From: Candidatus Hodarchaeota archaeon
GTDB lineage: Archaea > Asgardarchaeota > Heimdallarchaeia > Hodarchaeales > YT1-039
Assembly (NCBI GenBank): GCA_016840025.1
Contig: JAEOTF010000225.1
Coordinates: 1-6,103 of the forward strand
Length of the DNA: 6,103 nucleotides
Direction of reading: 5' to 3'
Shown piece after piece: positions 1 to 5,860 of the stretch. The notes under the pieces were generated by a model. It did no database searches. It was not told the origin of the DNA and saw nothing but the letters and a program-made list of their open reading frames with translations. The translations under genes were made by a program, and so were the position numbers. How positions within the stretch are numbered: the first letter of the stretch is position 1; every line of letters begins with the position of its first letter.

Positions 1-1374
1 ATTCTCGTTTGGGCTTTCCAAAATTCTCTCCATCTTAAAGTTCTTCGTGATAGGGGAATGAAATTTGATCTCTGGTTAGGGTTAATCTACTCCATTGCAA
101 CTCAAAAGCTGGAAGAGAATCCAAAACGAGACGAAGAAGTCACTCAATTGATGCAACAACTGAAAAACACATCTGAATTACAGGACTTCAGGCGTACTTT
201 AGCAGAGAAATGTGTTGAGAGCAATCTTGAAACACTTTGGCGTTTAGGGATTCTATATGATTTACTCATCTGGGAAAGTGATATTGCACTTTCTGCAGTT
301 TGGGACGCTACTCTCAAGCAACTAGAAGCGTCCGAACATTTTGAATATGAAACTGATGAAGCCTCAGAAAATTATGGTTGTTTTGTTGCTCGAATGGGAC
401 GTTTAGAGGAATTTAAGGACATAAAGAATCCTGACAAAATCATTGTCCGTTCTAATAAAGTACCGACTTATTTAGCACATGATATGGCCTATCAAATGTG
501 GAAATTTGGTCAGAGTAAAGCTAAATTAAGTTACCAAGCGTGGTGTCAACAATTTACCCAACAGGAGCTTTGGACAACAGTTCCTAAGTTAGGGACGTCT
601 CAAGAGCGCTTTGGTAAAGCAGATAGAGTTGTCAATGTCATTGGTTACGAACAAGACTATCTTCAGAGTATCTTGAAACAAACATTAGCTCTACTTGGTC
701 TGAAGGAACAATCCCAAGAGTCTTTTCATCTCTCCTACAAACATGTAACTCTACCAGGGCGTCGTTTCAGTGGACGGGAAGGGAATTGGTACGAAGCAAA
801 AGCATGGGTAGATTTCGTAGTGGATGAAGCGGTGGAAGCAGCTTATCAGATCATCTTAGAGAAACGAAAGGAAGAGATTAGTAGATCTGAAAGACAGAAA
901 ATAGCTGAAATGCTAGGAGTAGGAGCCATTCGTTATTGGTTAGCGAAATTCTCTAATGAACAGACTGTGATATATCGTAAAGAAGAAGCTACTAGTTTGG
1001 AAGGGGATACTGCACCTTTCATTGTTTATTCCCTAGTGAGAGCTAAGAAAATCCTAACTAAAGGAGATATTACAATAGATAATATCATATCCAGCTCTGT
1101 AAAGCAAGTAGAAGCTGCAGAGTTTGAATTGATAAAAACAATAGGTAAACTCCCTAATACGCTAGAAGAAGCATGTAATTCAATGCGTACTAATACATTA
1201 TGCGCTTACGCTTATGATTTAGCACAAAAATTCAATAAATTCTACGAAACATGTCCAGTACTGAATGCTCCTAATGATCTTAAGAAATTTCGTTTGGGTA
1301 TAGTCGCTGCAGCAATATACGCATTAGATAACACACTACGAATCTTAGGAATATCAGTTCCCCATGAAATGTAA
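1..1374 (+). CDS. argS: Arginyl-tRNA synthetase, archaeal type, partial (N-terminus outside window)
   Basis: Class I aminoacyl-tRNA synthetase that charges tRNA-Arg with arginine in the cytoplasm. The frame is open from base 1, so the ATG at 58 is internal and the HIGH-motif region lies upstream of the window; 457 residues are visible. Family landmarks occur in order: the insert FDLWLGLIY...LEENP followed by LETLWRLGILYDLLIWESD; YLAHDMAYQMWKFG (469-510), matching the usual Y-x-x-RDIAY-x-x-WKFG; VNVIGYEQDYLQ; the KMSKS-equivalent loop PGRRFSGREG (754-783); VGAIRYWLA; and a DALR-type anticodon-binding domain from about 1110 with LAQKFNKFYETCPVL. The protein ends in LRILGISVPHEM, matching the usual ...LGI.aPe.M terminus, so the C-terminus is complete. 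The KMSKS-equivalent loop is degenerate compared with the archaeal KMSGRxG consensus (see findings). Identification is by recalled family motifs and is strong. Confidence 0.95.
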   Translation: MLVWAFQNSLHLKVLRDRGMKFDLWLGLIYSIATQKLEENPKRDEEVTQLMQQLKNTSELQDFRRTLAEKCVESNLETLWRLGILYDLLIWESDIALSAVWDATLKQLEASEHFEYETDEASENYGCFVARMGRLEEFKDIKNPDKIIVRSNKVPTYLAHDMAYQMWKFGQSKAKLSYQAWCQQFTQQELWTTVPKLGTSQERFGKADRVVNVIGYEQDYLQSILKQTLALLGLKEQSQESFHLSYKHVTLPGRRFSGREGNWYEAKAWVDFVVDEAVEAAYQIILEKRKEEISRSERQKIAEMLGVGAIRYWLAKFSNEQTVIYRKEEATSLEGDTAPFIVYSLVRAKKILTKGDITIDNIISSSVKQVEAAEFELIKTIGKLPNTLEEACNSMRTNTLCAYAYDLAQKFNKFYETCPVLNAPNDLKKFRLGIVAAAIYALDNTLRILGISVPHEM

Positions 1375-1419
1375 CTATCGACAGATTTTGTTCAGCTTCC
1401 ATTCTGTATACGTTTTGTG

Positions 1420-1451
1420 TTCGATTCCATTGAAAATTGAATCGAATTTTT
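1420..1451 (+). terminator. Stem-loop followed by T5 between argS and the kinase gene
   Basis: A perfect 8-bp inverted repeat, TTCGATTC (1420-1427) and GAATCGAA (1439-1446), has an 11-base loop and is followed directly by TTTTT (1447-1451). It begins 46 bases after the argS stop and ends 12 bases before the proposed ATG of the next gene. The form matches an intrinsic terminator or attenuator. Archaea usually terminate on T-runs without needing a hairpin, so it could instead be an operator palindrome. It also argues against translation starting at the TTG at 1437, which lies in the loop. Confidence 0.4.
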
Positions 1452-1463
1452 GCTGTGCAAATA

Positions 1464-2894
1464 ATGAAATCACATTGGAATGCCCTATATAATTCAATTT
1501 CGGTAAACATCAGGGAAATTGAACCTATCATTCTAGGTTTTAATACGAATATTGATGCTCTCGTTCATATTGAGCAGAAACACCTTGATAAGTATATCAA
1601 ATCTGATCAACAGGTCTTGGACGTACTGGAAAAAATAGAAAATCCTCCTGGGGAAATTTGTACTCTCGATGACTTATTTGCGGGGATTTTGTGGTGTTTT
1701 TCTCGGGGTAAAGCTGCTGAATGGCTTATTTATGATCATTCTGTCTATGAGTGGATTTCAGAAAACCTTGGTTTTGATGAACGACGAATGGGTGGTCAAG
1801 CAGGAATCATGGCTAACCTTCTCGCTCTATTCACAGAAGTAATTGTTCATGTTTGTAATCTCTCTAAGAATCAAGCAGAGCTATTTCATCATAAAAATGT
1901 GCTTATTCCACGTATCGAAAATCAAAAAACTATTCTTATTCCTCCACAGCAAGCTTGGGAAGAAAATGTCCCGGATTTAGTTCATTGGATAATAGAGTTT
2001 CAAGAAGGGAAAAAGCTCCAGTTAGGAGATAAGATATTTGAGTGTCCGCGAGACAATCGCTTTATAGCCTCTTATGACATTCCAAACTCATCTTTGGAGA
2101 TTAATCCAGATTTCCTAGAGGGCATAAAGCCCCTTCTTTCTAAAACACCAGCTTGTATTTTTGCTGGATTTCATCTTTTACAACCTGAAATTCAAGGAAT
2201 AAATTATAAGACGAGAATAGACTTTCTCGAAAATTTATTGAGATCCTGGCGTAAAGAAAACAAAGGTTTGAAAATTCATTTTGAATTCGCTTACATGGGT
2301 AATGCTACAATTCGTGAAGCAGTAATTAATCGAATAATTCGTCAAAATTACAGTCTAGGAGTGAATGAGGTCGAATTGGCACAGATATGGGAAGTAATAT
2401 CACAAAAGAAGTCAATGGACGGTAAATGGCGAGATTTACTTGAGCTTTATCAAGCATCTGTAGAAGTGTTCCGCCATCTTAGAATTCAGCGACTTCATGT
2501 CCGTACACTGGAAAACAATCTCATTATTATCTCAAAAAACTACCCCGTAAATGCCCAAAGAGTACGTGAAGCAATGTTATATGGAGCTACTCTTGGCGCA
2601 GCAAAAGCAAAACTAGGAAAAATCATCTCAAAGAAAGTTATTGAGGAAGGGAGAGGAATAGCGGTTTCAAAGGCAGGAATGGAAAATTTAAAAGAATTTG
2701 CTACAATGTTAGAAAAGCAATCACAAATCAAAGACGCAAACTCACTAATTCAAACTGGAATTTGGGAGCAAGAAGATCATACTCTTATAGTTGTACCAGC
2801 AAAGGTAGTTAAAGAACCAGTATCAACAGTAGGATTAGGAGACACAATTGCTGCCTCGACATTTATCCGAGAAATCGCTGCTTCCTTTAACTAA
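1464..2894 (+). CDS. ADP-dependent sugar kinase (ADP-glucokinase / ADP-phosphofructokinase family)
   Basis: Ribokinase-fold enzyme that uses ADP rather than ATP to phosphorylate glucose or fructose 6-phosphate in archaeal modified Embden-Meyerhof glycolysis; cytosolic. From the ATG at 1464 it is 476 aa, close to the usual 450-470. Visible motifs: GFNTNID (25-31) and GGQAG...AN (110-117), which contact the sugar; HFEFA (272-276); LGVNEVEL (298-305), the family's G-x-NE-x-EL segment; and STVGLGD (454-460), whose terminal Asp460 is the expected catalytic base. The motif normally read as H-x-HT is HVRT here (345-348). The frame also stays open upstream to a TTG at 1437, but that codon sits in the stem-loop and has no Shine-Dalgarno, so the ATG was chosen; no strong ribosome site is seen for either. 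Substrate (glucose, fructose 6-phosphate or both) cannot be decided by reading. An FAH-family gene follows 49 bases downstream. Confidence 0.9.
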   Translation: MKSHWNALYNSISVNIREIEPIILGFNTNIDALVHIEQKHLDKYIKSDQQVLDVLEKIENPPGEICTLDDLFAGILWCFSRGKAAEWLIYDHSVYEWISENLGFDERRMGGQAGIMANLLALFTEVIVHVCNLSKNQAELFHHKNVLIPRIENQKTILIPPQQAWEENVPDLVHWIIEFQEGKKLQLGDKIFECPRDNRFIASYDIPNSSLEINPDFLEGIKPLLSKTPACIFAGFHLLQPEIQGINYKTRIDFLENLLRSWRKENKGLKIHFEFAYMGNATIREAVINRIIRQNYSLGVNEVELAQIWEVISQKKSMDGKWRDLLELYQASVEVFRHLRIQRLHVRTLENNLIIISKNYPVNAQRVREAMLYGATLGAAKAKLGKIISKKVIEEGRGIAVSKAGMENLKEFATMLEKQSQIKDANSLIQTGIWEQEDHTLIVVPAKVVKEPVSTVGLGDTIAASTFIREIAASFN

Positions 2895-2932
2895 ATATTG
2901 AAGAATAATTCTTTATTCAAATGAATGGCTTC

Positions 2933-2937
2933 AGGAG
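2933..2937 (+). promoter_or_regulatory. Shine-Dalgarno sequence fixing a TTG start
   Basis: AGGAG lies 6 bases upstream of the TTG at 2944. The two nearby ATGs (2921 and 2925) are out of frame with the hydrolase, so this site supports initiation at TTG. Confidence 0.7.
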
Positions 2938-2943
2938 ATAACC

Positions 2944-3756
2944 TTGCATTCAAAAATAAGCTTAGGACAATGTGTTTTCAAAGGCGAAACACATCCTTGT
3001 CTATATGAAAAGAAAGAAGTTAAAATACTCAAGCAAAAAGACCTGAACTTGTGTTTAGACCGAGTTCAATCTCACCATCTGGATAAGACAGAGACAAGTA
3101 CCGATCTAACAAAAATTAAAATGTTAACTCCAGCAAGTCCAAGTAAAATCATTTGTTTAGGACGTAACTATCAAGACCATGCTGTTGAACTGGGAAACGT
3201 GGTACCAGATGAACCGCTCCTCTTTTTTAAACCTCCATCAAGCATCAACGGCCCAAATGCACCAATAGTATACCCTAAGCAAACATCCAATCTACACTAT
3301 GAAGGTGAATTAGCATTAGTACTTCGACAGCGAATTTCACGAATGACGGTGGATGAATTATCACAAATTCCGCAATTATTTGGTGTAACATGTTTTAATG
3401 ATGTAACTGCAAGAGATCTACAACAAAAGGATAAAACCTGGGTGAGAGGAAAAGGGTTTGATACATTTGCATGTATAGGTCCATGGATAGTGCTAGATCC
3501 TATTAAAGTAGATTACAAGGTTCAAACTCGATTAAATGACCAAATTCGACAAGAAGCATGGACATCAGTTATGAAGTTTCAATTTCTAGATATTTTAGCT
3601 TACATCTCAAACATTATGACCCTTGAAATCGGGGATGTAATTTCAACAGGCACACCAGCAGGTGTAGGGTCTATAGAAGTAGGAGATGTTGTAGAGGTTG
3701 AAATTAGCGACATTGGAGTGCTTAGAAACCATATTGTTTCATCATTCGATAGTTAA
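2944..3756 (+). CDS. Fumarylacetoacetate hydrolase (FAH) family protein
   Basis: Metal-dependent C-C bond hydrolase, isomerase or decarboxylase of the FAH superfamily, acting on beta-diketo or 2-oxo acids such as acylpyruvates; 270 aa, normal for the single-domain bacterial/archaeal members. The N-terminal ~60 residues form the variable small domain. The FAH core then shows KIICLGRNYQDHAVE (68-82), PLLFFKPPSS (91-100), HYEGELALVL (118-127) with metal ligands Glu120 and Glu122, FNDVTARDLQ (151-160) with Asp153 as the third expected ligand, KGFDTFACIGPW (170-181) and the C-terminal ISTGTPAGVG (233-242). The TTG start is supported by AGGAG 6 bases upstream and leaves the expected N-terminal length. 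It lies 49 bases after the sugar kinase on the same strand and is probably cotranscribed, though FAH proteins have no known direct link to ADP-dependent glycolysis. The physiological substrate is not predictable from sequence. Confidence 0.92.
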   Translation: MHSKISLGQCVFKGETHPCLYEKKEVKILKQKDLNLCLDRVQSHHLDKTETSTDLTKIKMLTPASPSKIICLGRNYQDHAVELGNVVPDEPLLFFKPPSSINGPNAPIVYPKQTSNLHYEGELALVLRQRISRMTVDELSQIPQLFGVTCFNDVTARDLQQKDKTWVRGKGFDTFACIGPWIVLDPIKVDYKVQTRLNDQIRQEAWTSVMKFQFLDILAYISNIMTLEIGDVISTGTPAGVGSIEVGDVVEVEISDIGVLRNHIVSSFDS

Positions 3757-3759
3757 CAT

Positions 3760-3793
3760 AAGTTGAGAAAACTTCTGTCCTTTTTTAAAAAAA
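3760..3793. terminator. Convergent terminator region with T6A7 tract
   Basis: Between the converging hydrolase (+) and transporter (-) genes lies a weak hairpin, AAGTT/AACTT (3760-3764 and 3770-3774), then TTTTTTAAAAAAA (3781-3793). The plus strand reads T6 just after the hydrolase. The minus strand reads T7 about 40 bases after the transporter stop. T-runs are the main archaeal termination signal, so the tract could serve both genes. Confidence 0.5.
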
Positions 3794-3833
3794 TTAGAGC
3801 GAAATTGGCTGGAATATCTTAAATAATCTTCTA

Positions 3834-4631
3834 TCAAATAGAGAACACCCAAAGTGTGAATACCATAATAAACATACCGAAAATTATTCCTAATGATACC
3901 AAGTGTGAATCTGAAGCCTTTTTAGCACCAGGAAGCAACTCATCAAAGGTGATAAATACCATAATTCCTGCTACGAAAGCCAATATTGCGCCTAATAATT
4001 CAGCTGTTAAAAACGGTAAAAAAATGGTGGCAGCTAATAAAGCACCAACAGGTTCTGCTAACCCACTTAAAAAACTCATTTTGAAGGCATATTTCTTGTC
4101 ATGGGTGGCAGCTTGGAGAGGAATAGAAACAGAAAGTCCTTCAGGAATATTATGAAGAGCTATAGCTAAAGCTAACACCATTCCAAGTTCAATTGATTGT
4201 AAGGTTCCAGCAAAGGTGACCAAGCCCTCAGGTAGATTGTGTACGCCTATTCCAACGGCCGCTAAGAGCCCAATTCGATGAATTTCTATCTGCTCTTCGA
4301 GATCAGGAGATATTTCCTTAGTTAAAATCGAATGATCATCATGCTCTTCTTTGTAAATATGAGGAATAGCAATGTCTATCATGAAGATGAAAATAATTCC
4401 AATGAAAAACCAAACATTGGCCCAAAAAAAATCTAAATCTTCGATACTCTGGGGTAATAATTCCAAAAAAGAAACAGCCAACATTGCACCTGCTGAGAAG
4501 CCCAGACCTATACCAAGAAAACGTTTCGAAGATGTGGGTGCGAGGAATGCAAGTAAAGCGCCTACTGTCGTTGATAATCCAGCGAACGTTGTTAATATGA
4601 GCGCTACTAAAACTTGTTCAGTTGTGACCAT
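3834..4631 (-). CDS. ZIP-family divalent metal transporter (ZupT/GufA-like)
   Basis: Integral membrane protein importing zinc or other divalent cations (Fe, Mn) into the cytoplasm; 265 aa, the usual length for prokaryotic ZIPs, with about eight hydrophobic segments. The paired ZIP signatures that form the binuclear metal site are intact: HNLPEG (131-136) in TM4 and HNIPEG (160-165) in TM5. Other family features are SAGAMLAVSFLELLP (46-60) in TM2, LSGLAEPVGALLA (188-200) and VFITFDELLPGAKK (225-238). The cytoplasmic loop between TM3 and TM4 holds the His/acid-rich stretch HIYKEEHDDH (91-100), a typical metal-sensing or metal-holding loop. Start: ATG at 4631-4629, with AGGAT (complement of 4641-4645) nine bases upstream. 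It is transcribed convergently with the FAH gene and divergently from the PqqB-like gene. Metal specificity cannot be read from the sequence. Confidence 0.95.
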   Translation of the reverse strand: MVTTEQVLVALILTTFAGLSTTVGALLAFLAPTSSKRFLGIGLGFSAGAMLAVSFLELLPQSIEDLDFFWANVWFFIGIIFIFMIDIAIPHIYKEEHDDHSILTKEISPDLEEQIEIHRIGLLAAVGIGVHNLPEGLVTFAGTLQSIELGMVLALAIALHNIPEGLSVSIPLQAATHDKKYAFKMSFLSGLAEPVGALLAATIFLPFLTAELLGAILAFVAGIMVFITFDELLPGAKKASDSHLVSLGIIFGMFIMVFTLWVFSI

Positions 4632-4658
4632 GAAAAGAATATCCTACAAATTTTCCAG

Positions 4659-4667
4659 ATAAAATAA
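4659..4667 (-). promoter_or_regulatory. Candidate TATA box for the ZIP gene
   Basis: The minus strand reads TTATTTTAT here, centred about 32 bases before the ATG. At the usual archaeal TATA-to-start distance this would give a very short leader, which sits awkwardly with the Shine-Dalgarno-like AGGAT at 4641-4645. It is a weak call made by eye in AT-rich DNA. Confidence 0.22.
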
Positions 4668-4757
4668 CTGCCCTCAAAGAGTTCCTAGTTGTTTCTATTT
4701 ACAGTTATTCATGATAAAAGCGTGATTATCTTTTTAGGGGATTTATTATTTAGAAGT

Positions 4758-4769
4758 CTTAAAAATAAG
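4758..4769 (+). promoter_or_regulatory. Candidate TATA box for the PqqB-like gene
   Basis: An A/T-rich element, CTTAAAAATAAG, lies about 50-60 bases before the ATG at 4818, leaving room for a 25-30 base leader. Another A/T block, TTTATTATTTA, lies just upstream (about 4742-4752). Both are plausible, neither is distinctive, and the surrounding DNA is generally AT-rich. Confidence 0.22.
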
Positions 4770-4817
4770 GATACAAAAATAGAGTTTAATCGATTCCCTT
4801 GTTGGAAGTCTTGCAGT

Positions 4818-5801
4818 ATGAATGGTCTTTTTCCTCGAAACAAAACAAAAATTTCTTCAGAAGACAGAAAAAATCAACGAAGAGAAACAAATGTTCTCGT
4901 TAAAGTGCTAGGAACCGCCCAGGATGGGGGTATTCCTCAAGTGGGTTGTTACTGCAAAAATTGTCTTTGGATACGAGAAAACCCACAATTCTCTCGTTTT
5001 ATCTCATCACTTGTTATTCTTGATTTAAAAGCAAAAAAAAGCTTCCTGATGGACACAACCCCTGATATCCCAGTCCAATGCCATAGAATATTTGAGAGAG
5101 TGGCCCCTGATAAGAGCTACTCGAGATATTCTCCTGATGGTGTCCTCCTTACTCATGCGCACATTGGACACTATACAGGATTGATGTTTTTTGGTCATGA
5201 AGCGATGTCCACTCACAGATTGCCAGTTTATTGTTCCTCTCGTATGAAAGACTTTCTGATTAATAATGGTCCTTGGAACCAGCTTGTCCGTTTTGAGAAT
5301 ATATTACTTAATACTCTTCATTTTAGGGAAAAACTCTCTCTAACATCGCAAGTTTCAGTTAGACCTTTTCAAGTGCCTCATCGTGACGAGTTTTCCGATA
5401 CCCTCGGATTTATAATTATTGGGAAGAAGAAGAAACTTCTCTACATACCAGATATCAGGAGTTGGGAAGCCTGGGATTGCTCCATCGTTAAAGAGACAGA
5501 AAAGGTTGATATCGCTCTTCTGGACGGAACATTCTTTAGTCCAAAAGAGATTCCAGAGCGAGATCTTTCTCGAATAGGACATCCTTTCATTGAAGTGAGC
5601 ATTAATACTCTAAAAGAAGTAGTAGAGGAAAGAAAGACAGAGATTTTCTTCACTCACTTAAACCATACCAACCTCGCGATAAACCGTTCTAAAAGTCTTC
5701 TACCTTCCTCCCCAACCTTGGACATTTTAAGTCCTGGGGGTTGGGGGGGAGATTGCTTTCTTCTAGCTTCATCAAGGCGGGCTTCCGCGGGGGATGACTG
5801 A
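4818..5801 (+). CDS. PqqB-like metallo-beta-lactamase-fold hydrolase, 3' end replaced by IS insertion
   Basis: MBL-fold protein of the PqqB-like group; physiological reaction unknown. From the ATG at 4818 it reads 327 aa. Landmarks: VLGTAQDGG (30-38); GCYCKNC with Cys44, Cys46, Cys49, the CxCxxC zinc motif of PqqB relatives; HAHIGH (113-118), where the usual MBL HxHxDH has Gly in place of Asp; NNGPWNQLV (149-157); VPHRDEFSDTLGF (186-198); YIPDIRSWEAW (209-219); LLDGTFF (234-240); and HLNHTN (280-285). The frame is also open upstream to a TTG at 4689, directly after an in-frame stop, but those 43 codons match nothing in the family. A GGAAG nine bases before the ATG is a weak ribosome site. After HLNHTN (ends 5672) homology stops: the last ~40 residues are translated antisense through the transposon and replace roughly 25 native ones. 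The fold core survives, so activity is uncertain. No other pqq gene is in the window. Confidence 0.85.
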   Translation: MNGLFPRNKTKISSEDRKNQRRETNVLVKVLGTAQDGGIPQVGCYCKNCLWIRENPQFSRFISSLVILDLKAKKSFLMDTTPDIPVQCHRIFERVAPDKSYSRYSPDGVLLTHAHIGHYTGLMFFGHEAMSTHRLPVYCSSRMKDFLINNGPWNQLVRFENILLNTLHFREKLSLTSQVSVRPFQVPHRDEFSDTLGFIIIGKKKKLLYIPDIRSWEAWDCSIVKETEKVDIALLDGTFFSPKEIPERDLSRIGHPFIEVSINTLKEVVEERKTEIFFTHLNHTNLAINRSKSLLPSSPTLDILSPGGWGGDCFLLASSRRASAGDD

Positions 5802-5860
5802 TCACCTCTTCGCCAGCGTTTAACGTCTCCACAGAACTTGCGGCGACAGTAAATAAAGGC
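5675..5860 (-). ncRNA. Predicted omegaRNA scaffold at the TnpB 3' end
   Basis: In TnpB elements the guide RNA overlaps the 3' end of tnpB, ends at the element's right end and takes its guide from flanking DNA. Here that region holds a strong stem-loop (5710-5746) and a small GCGG/CCGC hairpin (5777-5788), both inside the tnpB 3' coding region. The limits given are nominal: the 5' end of the RNA is not determined, and the call rests on position and visible structure only. Confidence 0.4.

Noticed and set aside
58..60. ATG at 58 as the start of the first gene
   Set aside because: The frame is open back to base 1 and the codons before the ATG (WAFQNSLHLKVLRDRG) fit the arginyl-tRNA synthetase sequence, so this is an internal Met of a truncated gene.
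2898..2920. Inverted repeat TTGAA...TTCAA between the kinase and hydrolase genes
   Set aside because: It is short and AT-rich with poorly matched inner bases; such repeats are expected by chance at this base composition.
3856..4662. Two plus-strand open frames opposite the ZIP gene
   Set aside because: Both are antisense to a clear membrane transporter with intact HNLPEG/HNIPEG motifs; their Lys/Asn/Pro-rich translations look like the complement of hydrophobic codons.
4689..4817. TTG at 4689 as the start of the PqqB-like protein, adding 43 residues
   Set aside because: The TTG directly follows an in-frame stop, has no ribosome site and codes for no recognisable domain or clean signal peptide. 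Part of this stretch is a better fit for promoter DNA.
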